The position numbers and the translations under genes were made by a program. A DNA stretch of 64,000 nucleotides from Ignavibacteriales bacterium (GTDB taxonomy: Bacteria; Bacteroidota; Ignavibacteria; Ignavibacteriales; Melioribacteraceae): the NCBI GenBank assembly GCA_026390795.1, contig JAPLFG010000003.1, positions 1-64,000 on the forward strand. The letters are read 5' to 3'. Under the pieces are notes generated by a model, which made no database searches, had not been told where the DNA came from, and saw only the letters and a program-made list of their open reading frames with translations. Positions 48,136 to 57,176 of the stretch are shown one piece after another; position 1 is the stretch's first letter, and the number at the start of each line of letters is the position of its first letter.

Positions 48136-49344
48136 TTATAGTGCAAGACCAACCTGTGCAACAATTAAAAACCGTGCTCTCTTCTCTACTGGGAAGAACG
48201 GAACAAATTCCAGACCTGCAGTGATTTTCTTGATGAAGTCGATTCCAAGTATTCTAGTCATCTCTGCCACATCAAGAAATACCGATAAAGCAAATCCCCC
48301 GCGATCAATATTGACATCAACAGGGGAATTAACACCGAATGTTCCTATTCCAAGATTAACCGGGAATCGATTCCCTGATACTCCATTAACATAATAAAAG
48401 CGTATCATAGCGCTTGAGTTACCGTAGTTTAAGCTATCTTTTGGTTGGTTGTCGTATAAAATTTTCGGTATGCCGATTGAAAAACCGACTTCTATCGTTG
48501 AACCTCTTACACGGAAATAACGGGTATAAGAATTTGCCCGATCATATCCTCCAATTTTTATTGTGTAATCCGGTTCGATGTTAATTTTGATAATGGACCA
48601 ATCAGGCAGTGAGTCCACATGAATCCGCACTTGTGTGAATTCCTCAGAACGGATAGCAGCAAATGCACCATATGCTGCACGGTATTGAATTAACATTGCT
48701 CGGTCACGGTTCGGATCGTTGTCACTTCTAAATGTTAAGACACGACGTTCAAAAGTTTGTGTAGTAGTTCCATCTCTCAATTGCACCGTAGTTCTTATTG
48801 TTACAAACTGCGGTCCCATTCCTAAACGAATACTATCTCGCCGGAAGATCACTCTAAGGTTTCGTATCTGACTACGGTCAAGGGTCAGAGCTGATTTTAC
48901 ATCCTGCCCACCTGCTTCGGGCTCAATATGTACATAACGGCTTACCTGTTCAATAACCTGATTCTCTTCTACATCTACGATGCAATCAGTTTCATAAACA
49001 AAACGTCGGCCTTGAGAATCAAGTACTCCGAGGCGAACTCGATATTGACCCGGTGCACAAGCTTGAGGGATAGTAGCGGTGTATATGTTATGGCCAATGG
49101 ATTTTAATATTGTTTTCTCAATGATTAAGATTGGCGTTACTGCAACTGTCTCCGTGCTGTCATTTCGTTGTAGAGTTAGATGAACCGTATCACCGGGAAA
49201 GTATACTGGTTTATCAACAGAAAGAATTACAATTTCATCCTCGAGTGATGATCGGATGAGTGTGGGATATCTCTGCTGTGCTTGCGCACCACAAGTAAAT
49301 AAAAAGCAGAAAGTTAGAACACATATAAAATTAATTTTTCGCAT
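48136..49344 (-). CDS. secreted protein with macroglobulin-like N-terminal domain
   Basis: The 402-residue protein has a signal peptide (ending AQAQ). The first domain has 'VILSVDKPVYFPGDTVHLTL' and 'QYRVRLGVLDSQGRRFVYET', resembling an MG2 domain of alpha-2-macroglobulins. The rest is beta-rich ('RNLRVIFRRDSIRLGMG', 'DYTIKIGGYDRANSYTRYFR') and ends with barrel-like strands 'LGIDFIKKITAGLEFVPFFP'. It is probably outer-membrane associated. Function is unknown. Codon usage looks G+C-richer than its neighbours. Confidence 0.7.
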   Translation of the reverse strand: MRKINFICVLTFCFLFTCGAQAQQRYPTLIRSSLEDEIVILSVDKPVYFPGDTVHLTLQRNDSTETVAVTPILIIEKTILKSIGHNIYTATIPQACAPGQYRVRLGVLDSQGRRFVYETDCIVDVEENQVIEQVSRYVHIEPEAGGQDVKSALTLDRSQIRNLRVIFRRDSIRLGMGPQFVTIRTTVQLRDGTTTQTFERRVLTFRSDNDPNRDRAMLIQYRAAYGAFAAIRSEEFTQVRIHVDSLPDWSIIKINIEPDYTIKIGGYDRANSYTRYFRVRGSTIEVGFSIGIPKILYDNQPKDSLNYGNSSAMIRFYYVNGVSGNRFPVNLGIGTFGVNSPVDVNIDRGGFALSVFLDVAEMTRILGIDFIKKITAGLEFVPFFPVEKRARFLIVAQVGLAL

Positions 49345-49483
49345 GTTATATTAAAATTTCGCAAAATTACACATACCGGATTACATGCACGGCTTAAGTC
49401 GAGCGATGTGGAAATCCGGTATGGCATAAACGGTCTATTGACATTCTCTCTTTTCTCTAAAACCCTCGGTTTATACTTAGTTT

Positions 49484-50383
49484 CTATTTAGCATGATCGA
49501 CAATAATTTCAACCCGGCGATTGTTCGCTCTACCTTCGACGCTATTATTATCAGCCACCGGTCTATTTTCACCGATTCCCTGTGCTTGAATCAAATCGCT
49601 TGGGTAACCGCGTGAAATAAGGTATGAACGCACTGCATCAGCACGCTGCTGCGATAACAACTGATTATGAGTGTCAGAACCCTGAGAGTCGGTATGACCT
49701 TCAACGGTTAGTTTCCTTTCTTTAGTCTCTAAGAGCGCATCGGCAACTTGGTTTAACCTATTCTGTGCCATTGGCAAGAGCTCCGATTTGTTCGAAGCAA
49801 AAAGTACACTTCCTGAAAGAGTAATTACGAGACCACGCGCCTCTTCTTTAACAGCCGCAAGTTTTGCAAGATCTGCTTGCGCTTTAGTTTCTCTAGCTTC
49901 TGCTTCGAGTCGTGCTTTTTGCTCTGCGGCAAGCTGTGCTCCTTGCATATCAGATACCTTTTTCTCTGCAGCAAGCTGCTCTGTTTTAAGCGCAGCGTTA
50001 CGCTCCGATGTAGCTAGGTCCTCTTTAGTGTTCTTCAAAATTTCGGTCTGTGATGCCTGGTAATCCTTCTCTGCCTTAGCGGTTTTTGCATTTTCAGCAA
50101 CAGTGGTAGCAAGAGCTTCAGCCATCTTGGCTTTGCGATCCGCAACATAAGCGAGATCTCGCGTTTGGTATGATTCAGGCTCGTCTTGGAAAGATTTTTC
50201 AGCAACATCAAGTGCCGCTTTTGCTTTGTGTAACTCGGCAGGAACTAATTGTGCGGCCTGCCCAGAACTTGCATGTTGATAAGCCTGACGCGCATTGATT
50301 AGCTCTGTTGGAGGAATGGTCGCACCGCAGCCAGCAAGCAGTCCGGCATATGCTATGATGATGAGATATGTAATTGGTTTCAT
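49484..50383 (-). CDS. OmpA-family lipoprotein with DUF4398-like N-terminus
   Basis: The 299-residue protein has a lipobox Leu-Ala-Gly-Cys (Cys19). Residues 25-110 form a DUF4398-like helical region ('ELHKAKAALDVAEKSFQDEP'), then a coiled coil ('TEQLAAEKKVSDMQGAQLAA'), and a C-terminal OmpA domain with 'LFASNKSELLPMAQNRLNQV', 'LTVEGHTDSQGSDTHNQLLS' and 'RADAVRSYLISRGYPSDLIQ', then 'GRANNRRVEIIVD'. It binds peptidoglycan through the OmpA part. The DUF4398 lipoprotein gene upstream ends only 3 bp before it. The DNA is unusually G+C-rich here (about 48% in sampled lines). Confidence 0.9.
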   Translation of the reverse strand: MKPITYLIIIAYAGLLAGCGATIPPTELINARQAYQHASSGQAAQLVPAELHKAKAALDVAEKSFQDEPESYQTRDLAYVADRKAKMAEALATTVAENAKTAKAEKDYQASQTEILKNTKEDLATSERNAALKTEQLAAEKKVSDMQGAQLAAEQKARLEAEARETKAQADLAKLAAVKEEARGLVITLSGSVLFASNKSELLPMAQNRLNQVADALLETKERKLTVEGHTDSQGSDTHNQLLSQQRADAVRSYLISRGYPSDLIQAQGIGENRPVADNNSVEGRANNRRVEIIVDHAK

Positions 50384-50386
50384 ATG

Positions 50387-50767
50387 TCACTTCCTTTCTT
50401 TAGGTAATTTATTGTCCTGTCGAAGCTTTTGTACTCGCTCCACAGCCAGTGCGGCTTCTTTCTTATCGGCATCGCTGTGAGAGAGCGCTATAGCCAGTTC
50501 GCCATCGGCTTGGGAACGTGAGAGCATTGATTCAGCTTGTTCCTTCTCGCCATTCGCCGCAAGTATCTTCGAATTGGCTAACTCCTCTTTTGCGAGTTGT
50601 AAATAGAGAGATGCGTTGGCAATGTCAGTAGCACCGACCTCTTCAGCAGCACGAATAGCAGATTTGGATGCTTCCTGATTGACCACTACCGGGGAACTTC
50701 CGCAACCCGCTATAAATATAACGGCCAGAACACACCCCGCTAGTTTGGTCAAGTTCATATGTTTCAT
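50387..50767 (-). CDS. DUF4398-like lipoprotein
   Basis: The start is ATG 50767 (MKHMNLTKLAGCVLA), behind GGAGGATCTC. The product of ~126 residues has a lipobox Ile-Ala-Gly-Cys and a helical DUF4398 region: 'ASKSAIRAAEEVGATDIANA', 'SLYLQLAKEELANSKILAAN', 'AESMLSRSQADGELAIALSH'. It is the partner of the downstream OmpA-family protein (3-bp gap), which repeats the same kind of domain. Both look foreign in composition. Motif copy 12 is ~110 bp upstream. Confidence 0.85.
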   Translation of the reverse strand: MKHMNLTKLAGCVLAVIFIAGCGSSPVVVNQEASKSAIRAAEEVGATDIANASLYLQLAKEELANSKILAANGEKEQAESMLSRSQADGELAIALSHSDADKKEAALAVERVQKLRQDNKLPKERK

Positions 50768-51082
50768 GAGATCCTCCATAGAAATTGTTATGTAATGCGA
50801 TTTTCGATTCATGTTACTCAAGAACAGAAAATCTCTTTTTGATTTCGGATTAATCTATCGATGATAACCTCAAAAGCCAATCGAGCGAAGGGATGAAAAA
50901 GGAACTACATCTTTTATTTGAGTTCATACAAGTTTTATACGGAATTCATTCGAAGTTTATAGGTAAATAATACGCAGTTAATTCAGCCCCATATTACTTA
51001 TAGAAGATATTTTTTCCTGTTGCGGCAATTCTAAATTTTGCAATTACTTATTATTGATTTTGCATCAATTATGATTATTCGC
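50768..51082. other. gene-free stretch
   Basis: Apart from motif copy 12 I see no gene. At about 51028-51053 a short sequence (ATTCTAAATTTTG, AATTACTTATTA) resembles one at 48095-48119, just past the stop of the gene above; both may be transcript ends. Confidence 0.4.
50877..50913 (-). promoter_or_regulatory. shared upstream motif, copy 12
   Basis: The copy reads CCAATCGAGC, GAAGGGATG, AAAAAGGAACTA, CATCTTT. It is ~110 bp upstream of the DUF4398/OmpA pair at 50767. Confidence 0.75.
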
Positions 51083-51757
51083 TTATTGCTTTCTAATTTC
51101 TTTTAATTCAAATTCGATGGTTCCATATCCTAGAAGATCCCTTAGAAATCCCATCACACCGCCGCCTTCAATTATTATTTTAGCTTTTATTAATCCAATA
51201 CCTTCAGCAAACCATTCGGTTACTCTATTTTTAGCATTCCCAGAACCTTCAATAATTGATTCCAATTTAATTGCTTCAAATCTTCCCGCTTTTGTTGTAA
51301 TGAATTCCTTATCAAAAGCCTTCCCTGTAACCTTTACTTTATTTGTATCACCATCTGAATATTCATCACCTTCCCATTTCCACTCAACACCAGGATATAA
51401 AGGAAGAGGAAATCGTAACAACGGTTTTCCATAAGTGAACGTTGCTTCCTTTTTTATAAATAGAAAAATCTTTAAATATTGATATGTTTCTTTTACGTAA
51501 ATGCCGTTTTCTTTTATTATAAAAGTTTGTCTATACTTGAATTTATCCGCTTCACTCGAACTGATAGTAAATTCACCATTTTGAGAGTATTTGGTAGTAC
51601 TTTCACCAAACGATGACTCATAAACCAGCGTAATACCATTATTAACCGGGAAGTATGTGCTTGTGTTTATTGGGGTTTTCCTTTTAACTGATGAAGCATC
51701 AATCAAAGAAACAAAAAAAAGTAAAAGTGGAATGATAAATATAGAATTGCTTTTCAT
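51083..51757 (-). CDS. secreted protein of unknown function
   Basis: The 224-residue product has a signal peptide (residues 1-21, ending IDASS). The mature protein is beta-rich: 'YFPVNNGITLVYESSFGEST', 'FPLPLYPGVEWKWEGDEYSD' and 'RVTEWFAEGIGLIKAKIIIE'. The 'W-F-A-E-G-I-G-L' motif is seen in many periplasmic Bacteroidota proteins (DUF-type). The function is unknown. The ATG lies ~8 bases after GGAAACTCCAACTG-like DNA. Confidence 0.7.
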   Translation of the reverse strand: MKSNSIFIIPLLLFFVSLIDASSVKRKTPINTSTYFPVNNGITLVYESSFGESTTKYSQNGEFTISSSEADKFKYRQTFIIKENGIYVKETYQYLKIFLFIKKEATFTYGKPLLRFPLPLYPGVEWKWEGDEYSDGDTNKVKVTGKAFDKEFITTKAGRFEAIKLESIIEGSGNAKNRVTEWFAEGIGLIKAKIIIEGGGVMGFLRDLLGYGTIEFELKEIRKQ

Positions 51758-51895
51758 GTCAGTTGGAGTTTCCTAATTACATCGTCTTGTAAGAATAAAA
51801 TCTTTCTTCTTCCAGATAGAAGGGGAAAAAGGGGGATTAAAATTGTTATTTATTATGACTTAGTTCTTTTACTCATCTGTAACATTTTTTAAATA

Positions 51896-51934
51896 AACCC
51901 AGCTGTAAATACCACTTTAATTTGCAGCTGGGTT
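51896..51934 (-). terminator. hairpin below motif 13, probable intrinsic terminator
   Basis: AACCCAGCTG (51896-51905) pairs exactly with CAGCTGGGTT (51925-51934); on the minus strand the stem is followed by TTTATTT. Its 10-bp stem and T-rich tail suit termination of transcripts coming from the motif at 52058. Confidence 0.6.
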
Positions 51935-52057
51935 AAGGGGTTGTATGAGCGCAATGTTCAACCAATCAAGTTCACAAATTAAATTATAATTTGTTTTTCT
52001 AATCACTTTATTGGTCTTATCATTGCTAAGTAATCATAGGAAGAAATTTAGTGCAGA
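51896..52057 (-). ncRNA. candidate small RNA between motif 13 and hairpin
   Basis: A full motif copy (52058-52094) faces a ~160-base stretch that contains no frame longer than a few codons on the minus strand and ends in the 10-bp hairpin at 51896-51934. The next gene in that direction starts 140 bp farther on. The arrangement is that of a short transcript unit under the shared motif. Exact ends are not defined. Confidence 0.4.
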
Positions 52058-52094
52058 GCAATCGTCCATAAGGATGAAAAAGGAACTACATCTT
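52058..52094 (-). promoter_or_regulatory. shared upstream motif, copy 13
   Basis: The copy reads GCAATCGTCC, ATAAGGATG, AAAAAGGAACTA, CATCTTT. It has no gene within the usual 110 bp and instead faces the candidate small RNA. Confidence 0.7.
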
Positions 52095-52205
52095 TCGAGT
52101 GAGCTCGATTCTTAAAACATGCATGATTATTTTGTTGAATAACTAATTACTAATAGTTAATTGGATTACCAACTGTAATATTAAGTTTGGGTTTACAGTC
52201 TAGCT

Positions 52206-52424
52206 CTATTTTACCGCTTGTCTTTTTTCTGTCCTAATTATGCGCAACCCTCTTTGCAAAGCTTCAGCACGATCTAATTCTTTTTCCGCACGAATCAATT
52301 CTATTTCCTTTTCATTTATTTTATAAAATTTTTGATTTTTATATAACGCATTAAATATTATATAAAACAATATTGATATTACTCCTAATAACAGAAGCAT
52401 ACCGGCTAAAGCTATTTCATTCAT
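52206..52424 (-). CDS. 72-residue single-helix membrane protein
   Basis: The product has one N-terminal helix (residues 4-27, 'IALAGMLLLLGVISILFYII') and a charged coil 'EKEIELIRAEKELDRAEALQ', ending 'EKRQAVK'. It may be a membrane-anchored helical protein. The AsmA-like gene ends 28 bp upstream, so it probably shares its transcript. I know no family. Confidence 0.6.
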   Translation of the reverse strand: MNEIALAGMLLLLGVISILFYIIFNALYKNQKFYKINEKEIELIRAEKELDRAEALQRGLRIIRTEKRQAVK

Positions 52425-52452
52425 ATTTTTACCTCAACATTATTTTATTAAA

Positions 52453-53850
52453 TTATTCTTTAGGGAATCCGACTAAATCGGCAACACCGCCTCTAAGAGC
52501 AAACCAAACAAATTGGAGAAAATAATCTTGCGGATTCCTTGTGTAATTTATTTCCCCGATCTTCATTAAACCTTTTTCATCCGGCGTATTAGTTCCGCGG
52601 ATGACAAATACTTTTCCAAAGAATGAAAAGATCCGATCGAAAATTCCTTTTTCACTTCCGGTATCTTTATTCAGGATTGCAATGGTTACATCTTTATAAA
52701 TGGCTCGCAAGGTACCGGTTGCATGTCCCCTATTAACATTGATATTAAACGATGCGGACTGAAGAGTTCCGGATTTTATACGATGATGTTCACCTGGTTC
52801 TATAAATTCATTTAGTTTAGTCACATCCAACCTGCTGAGCGAACCGGAATAATGTAAAGAAAAATTCTTTGGAGCGAGAGGAATTGCCATAGATAGTTTC
52901 ATTGTACCGGAGTTCATAAAAACACCCTCGCCATTAACAATCGCAGTATCAAGTGTAGAGGTATGATTCGCAATTCCACTTACTGAAACTTTGACTTTAT
53001 TAAATGTAATTACTCCAGGTTTTGCTCTTACTGCAAACCTCTCAGAATATTTCAACCGCCCATTAGTAATATTCAGACTATCAATTTTTACTTTCTCCTT
53101 CATTGAAGAGAGAGCCTCGTTCGGCATCTGTGGATTAGATGAGTTTTTGTCATATGGCTTGTCCATGTTCACCAGGATATCAGCAAACACATCATGTATA
53201 TTAATATTTTTGGCTCTATAGATATTTTCCTCTAGCATCGCGAAATAATCCAAACCAATTATTTTTATTTGAGGAATATCAAAACGAAATCTTGTTTGTC
53301 TGAATTTACTTTTTGCAAAAAATTGCTCATCGTTAATTAAAGAATAATATTTTATTGAATCTGCAGTCATTTCGGAATCAGGCACCGATACATGCAATGT
53401 TTTTAAACGAATTTCATTCTGAGACTTATGAAAAGTAAGAACAATTTTTTCCGCATTAATTGCTGCGTTCTTTGCAACATCAAGAGTAGAATCTTTTTGC
53501 AGAAGTATTTTCATCCAACCCATTCCGCCCACGGAAAATGAAGCAACTTTGCATGTGAATGTAGAATCTTTAGCTTTCACTGTTAATGAATCACATCCTA
53601 AACGATTCTTCCAGACATTGTAATGCAAATCGCCAAGCTTTATTGAGTATGCCGGATAGGCTTCTGCAAAATTTTTATTAATGCGGTCTTTTAAGAATGC
53701 ATTAATAAAAGGATCCGGAAAGAAAAGTAATACCAATGCAAAGATTAGTATAATACTCCCAATAACAATTCCTGTATACTTTAAAATTTTCCGAGTCGAT
53801 AGTTCTCCCCGCTTGAATAATTCTTTTTTAAACTGTGGTATTTGTATCAT
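52453..53850 (-). CDS. AsmA/DUF748-like envelope protein
   Basis: The 465-residue protein has an N-terminal helix ('YTGIVIGSIILIFALVLLFF') and a long beta-strand-rich periplasmic part ('IKLGDLHYNVWKNRLGCDSL', 'RLKTLHVSVPDSEMTADSIK', 'SGTLQSASFNINVNRGHATG'). The architecture matches AsmA/DUF748 proteins, which bridge inner and outer membranes and carry lipids. The start codon overlaps the AI-2E-exporter stop by ATGA (53847-53850). Confidence 0.75.
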   Translation of the reverse strand: MIQIPQFKKELFKRGELSTRKILKYTGIVIGSIILIFALVLLFFPDPFINAFLKDRINKNFAEAYPAYSIKLGDLHYNVWKNRLGCDSLTVKAKDSTFTCKVASFSVGGMGWMKILLQKDSTLDVAKNAAINAEKIVLTFHKSQNEIRLKTLHVSVPDSEMTADSIKYYSLINDEQFFAKSKFRQTRFRFDIPQIKIIGLDYFAMLEENIYRAKNINIHDVFADILVNMDKPYDKNSSNPQMPNEALSSMKEKVKIDSLNITNGRLKYSERFAVRAKPGVITFNKVKVSVSGIANHTSTLDTAIVNGEGVFMNSGTMKLSMAIPLAPKNFSLHYSGSLSRLDVTKLNEFIEPGEHHRIKSGTLQSASFNINVNRGHATGTLRAIYKDVTIAILNKDTGSEKGIFDRIFSFFGKVFVIRGTNTPDEKGLMKIGEINYTRNPQDYFLQFVWFALRGGVADLVGFPKE

Positions 53851-54917
53851 TGTTTTTTCTTCTTCGCCATTGGTTTAGAAATTTCATCTAATTTTTCTGA
53901 TCCCAGCAATACAGCTATCCATCTTGTACTTTCACTACTTTCGAAAGCAAACTTAAATGTCATTGTTAGCGGAATACAAAGAATCGCACCTACCAAACCA
54001 AGTAAACTGCCCCAGAAGATCAGCGATAGAAAAACGACCAAAGTAGAAAGTCCGAATTTCCTTCCCATAAGTCGGGGTTCAATCACATTACCAATTATGA
54101 ATCCGATAAAAACATTACCGGCAACAACAAGTAGAGCGCTACCCAACCCCAGTTGGACAAGAGCAAGAAGAGCAGCAGGAACAGCTGCTATAACAGAACC
54201 GATATTTGGTATATAATGAAGAATAAATGCGAGGAACCCCCATAATACGGGGAATTGTACGCCGAGTATCTGCATCCATACAGCAATTAAAATTCCGGCA
54301 ACTAAGTTGATTATTGTCTTGATTACCATGTATCGTTTCATATCAACTATAAATTTTGTGAATTGCGGAAATGCCTGCTTGGGATCACCGATGATGGTTC
54401 GAAGTTTTACCGGAAAGCTTGATACTTCAAGCAAGATAAAAGTTACTGTTAGAAGGATTAAAACAAGATCGGATAGTAGAGAACTTAATCCCGATAGTAA
54501 GCCGGCAGTGAGTTTCATTATCGCTTCGGGATTAACGTATTCTAGAAAAAATTTTGGGGAAACTACAATGCCCTTGCTTGTCAATAGTACTGTGAGTGCT
54601 TTGACTTGTTCTCTAATGCGTGTTTGCAATAAAGGCAGTTCATCGGAAAAGTTACTGACGGATGAACCAATTTGTGCGCCAATCAGAATTATAATAATTA
54701 TCATGACTGCCATTACGATCAATACGGCAAATCCTGATGGGATATGTTTTTCTTTTAACCAAAGCACCGCCGGAGTTCCTAGCAGCGCAAAGAAAACAGA
54801 AATAAGGAATAGGACAACAACAGATTGTGCAAGATTGATCCCGGCAATAATTATTACTAATGCGGCTGCGCTTATTAGAATATGCATTCCGCTTAAAGGA
54901 TTAGTTCTCTCAGTCAT
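53847..54917 (-). CDS. AI-2E family transporter
   Basis: The 356-residue membrane protein has about eight helices and the family segments 'FFALLGTPAVLWLKEKHIPS', 'LPVLWGFLAFILHYIPNIGS'-like 'FILHYIPNIGSVIAAVPAAL' and 'GNVIEPRLMGRKFGLSTLVV'. It exports autoinducer-like or other compounds, or works as a sodium/proton antiporter in some bacteria. It is translationally coupled to the AsmA-like gene. Confidence 0.9.
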   Translation of the reverse strand: MTERTNPLSGMHILISAAALVIIIAGINLAQSVVVLFLISVFFALLGTPAVLWLKEKHIPSGFAVLIVMAVMIIIIILIGAQIGSSVSNFSDELPLLQTRIREQVKALTVLLTSKGIVVSPKFFLEYVNPEAIMKLTAGLLSGLSSLLSDLVLILLTVTFILLEVSSFPVKLRTIIGDPKQAFPQFTKFIVDMKRYMVIKTIINLVAGILIAVWMQILGVQFPVLWGFLAFILHYIPNIGSVIAAVPAALLALVQLGLGSALLVVAGNVFIGFIIGNVIEPRLMGRKFGLSTLVVFLSLIFWGSLLGLVGAILCIPLTMTFKFAFESSESTRWIAVLLGSEKLDEISKPMAKKKKQ

Positions 54918-54929
54918 ATTTTTATCTGA

Positions 54930-55442
54930 TTATATTTTTTTTAGTTTTAAATCTGAGATCATTGCCACAGCCGAGATAAAATAAAAAATGACCAACCATT
55001 TGAGATATGCCGGTGCAAACAAATAACCGAGAAGTGCAATTGTTGAAACAGCCGAAGCAGCAAGAACAGTCGGAATGCCGGTGAATCCCTTTTGTTTATA
55101 TGCTGTGAAATATGCAAGTCTTATTGCCGCTGCACCAACGTTTAAAAATCCGGCAACGAGCATTGCGGGACCGGTTATACCTATAAACCAACCAAATACA
55201 ACAGAAGAAGCCACCGCCATAAAATCTGTAAAACTATCCAGATAAACACCCAACGCTCCCCCGCCAATTGCCCGAGCCAACTTTCCATCAAAATAATCTA
55301 AGAGGAATTGCAGAAGGATAAGAGCGTAAGCAAGAATCAAAAGTCCTTTGAAAGAAAAATAAACGGACAAGGAAACACTTAACAGACCGAGCAAGGTAAG
55401 AATATCCGGCAACCGAAGAGTACGGAGTTGTTTAAATAACAT
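54930..55442 (-). CDS. CDP-alcohol phosphatidyltransferase
   Basis: The 170-residue membrane enzyme has the family motif in 'DYFDGKLARAIGGGALGVYL', continuing 'DSFTDFMA' (DGx2ARx8Gx3Dx3D). It joins a CDP-diacylglycerol-type head group to an alcohol such as serine or glycerol phosphate. The substrate is not certain. It lies 12 bp upstream of the AI-2E exporter start, and so an operon of three genes is likely. Confidence 0.9.
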   Translation of the reverse strand: MLFKQLRTLRLPDILTLLGLLSVSLSVYFSFKGLLILAYALILLQFLLDYFDGKLARAIGGGALGVYLDSFTDFMAVASSVVFGWFIGITGPAMLVAGFLNVGAAAIRLAYFTAYKQKGFTGIPTVLAASAVSTIALLGYLFAPAYLKWLVIFYFISAVAMISDLKLKKI

Positions 55443-55533
55443 TGTTATATTTCCTTATGATTCATCGCTATTGTTAACGTTGTTTTCAATATCGATTTTC
55501 ATTATTAAAAAATAAATTGCATGTAATAATTGC

Positions 55534-55683
55534 TCAGAGTACACGTCTGCCGCTTATCACTCTTAGCAGAATCATTATTATTGCAATTACAAGAAGAACG
55601 TGAATAAGACCTCCGGCAACAGGGAATGCGAGAAATCCTAGTAACCATAGAACTATTAAAACTACCGCGATTGTATATAACAT
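55534..55683 (-). CDS. lmo0937/DUF5670-like small membrane protein
   Basis: A 49-residue frame starts at ATG 55683 behind AGGTGAAAATC. The product is MLYTIAVVLIVLWLLGFLAF, PVAGGLIHVLLVIAIIMILL and RVISGRRVL, two helices separated by Pro-x-x-Gly-Gly. This is the lmo0937 family pattern (WLLG...G-x-x-H-x-L-L-V-I-A). Members are general-stress-associated membrane proteins of unknown function. Confidence 0.85.
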   Translation of the reverse strand: MLYTIAVVLIVLWLLGFLAFPVAGGLIHVLLVIAIIMILLRVISGRRVL

Positions 55684-55790
55684 GATTTTCACCTTTTTGT
55701 TAGTTAGTAATATTTTTTTTCAATCTTCATCATCAAATACAGTAAATATTTTTATTCATATTATAAAGAAGAAATTCCGTTATTAAATAA

Positions 55791-57140
55791 TTATTGCAGT
55801 TTCTTATATTCTTTTTTGTCATCAGTCGAATTAGATTTAGTTTTTCGATCATTACCATTTTCCTTGTAAGGGTTTGTTGATCTAACCTTCGGTGGTTGTT
55901 CTCTATTATTATTCTTTGGTACCACAGTTTTCGGCGGCTGTAATGGTGGAACTATTTTATTATCTTTTTTTGGCGGATCTAAAGATCGCTGTTGGTATGG
56001 ATGATTTTTACTGCCGTTATCTTTAAGCGGAATTGTATTTTGTACCTGCGGCAATTGATCTTTTTTATTTTCTTTTCTTGGAGGATCTAGCTTCTGCGGT
56101 TGATACGAATTCTTTTTAACGTCAATTTTATTTACTTTATTCACAGTAGGCCGTGTATTTCTTGTTACATTGTTTTTCGCCGGGGCTGCATTTCGCTGTT
56201 GAGGTGAATTCTCTTTCCCATTGAATTTATTTGGAAGATTTACTGCATCTTGTTGGTCGTTTCTCTTGTTGCCTTTTTGTTGTTGTATATTTTGAGTTCG
56301 GTTTTCTGTTTCTCTAAAGGATATTTGTTTTACATCTTTTAATCTTGTGACTTTTGAAGGCACCGGTTTATAACTGTTATTATTCTTCTTCACTACTGGT
56401 CTGTATATCTGAATCTGATCATTTGTTAATCTTTGGCCTGGTCCATCTTTTTCATTAACAGAAATCGGTTTAATTGTTCTTCCGATAATTTTTTGAACAT
56501 CTTCTCTGATAGGTCCGGTGACATATATTGTTTTTCTTCTATTATCATAGTAAGATTTATTAAGCACCTTTGAATTGGTCATAATTCTAGAATTGTTTTT
56601 TCGGTCAATATAATTTCGATCAATGTCGTGCCTTTCAATATCTCTGTCTCTCACAAATATCCAACGATCGTTAGGCACATCATTGTAGCCGCTAAAACTT
56701 ATGCTAATTGATACTCCGGGTCGCATCGGAGCCCAACCATAATAACCCTCCGACCATCTCCAAGTGACCCATGATGGACCCCACACATTATCCGGAACCC
56801 AAAACCAACCATAAGAACCGTTGTAATCCCATCTACCATAATGGAAAGCTGCCCATCCCCAGTCATATTCTGATGTCCACATCCAACCGTCATCGGTAAA
56901 TACCCAATAACCATTGGATAAATATGGAGTAAAGTCAGGACCGGCTGTTGGAATCCAGATATATCCATAATTATCGTCATCAATCCATTGACCGTACGGA
57001 CTTAATTGATCATAAAACTCCTGAAAATTAACATCGTTTTGCTGTGCTGAGATTTGTCCCGGAAATATTGCGGATACAAAATTTAAAGTGACTAAGAGTG
57101 TAAAAATTCTCATTAATAACATTGCGTTTAGCTTTTTCAC
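55791..57140 (-). CDS. DUF6600-like Trp/Tyr-rich secreted protein
   Basis: The start chosen is GTG 57140 (VKKLNAMLLMRIFTL) behind AGGAGGATTACG; an in-frame ATG 27 bases upstream has no site. The protein of ~449 residues has a signal peptide, then 'FYDQLSPYGQWIDDDNYGYI', 'WMWTSEYDWGWAAFHYGRWD', 'GWFWVPDNVWGPSWVTWRWS' (DUF6600 pattern), and a long Asn/Lys/Pro/Gln low-complexity tail. It is exported and likely outer-membrane associated. Its promoter, leader and first codons repeat those of the lipoprotein at 18872-19003. Motif copy 14 is ~90 bp upstream. Confidence 0.8.
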   Translation of the reverse strand: MKKLNAMLLMRIFTLLVTLNFVSAIFPGQISAQQNDVNFQEFYDQLSPYGQWIDDDNYGYIWIPTAGPDFTPYLSNGYWVFTDDGWMWTSEYDWGWAAFHYGRWDYNGSYGWFWVPDNVWGPSWVTWRWSEGYYGWAPMRPGVSISISFSGYNDVPNDRWIFVRDRDIERHDIDRNYIDRKNNSRIMTNSKVLNKSYYDNRRKTIYVTGPIREDVQKIIGRTIKPISVNEKDGPGQRLTNDQIQIYRPVVKKNNNSYKPVPSKVTRLKDVKQISFRETENRTQNIQQQKGNKRNDQQDAVNLPNKFNGKENSPQQRNAAPAKNNVTRNTRPTVNKVNKIDVKKNSYQPQKLDPPRKENKKDQLPQVQNTIPLKDNGSKNHPYQQRSLDPPKKDNKIVPPLQPPKTVVPKNNNREQPPKVRSTNPYKENGNDRKTKSNSTDDKKEYKKLQ

Positions 57141-57176
57141 CGTAATCCTCCTGAAAATTAAATTCACAAGTCATTC
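57121..57176. repeat. leader-start block shared with 18984-19040, copy B
   Basis: See 18984-19040. The block begins at the codons KLNA and includes the ribosome site and leader up to CATTC. The motif follows 53 bases beyond, as in copy A. Confidence 0.7.
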
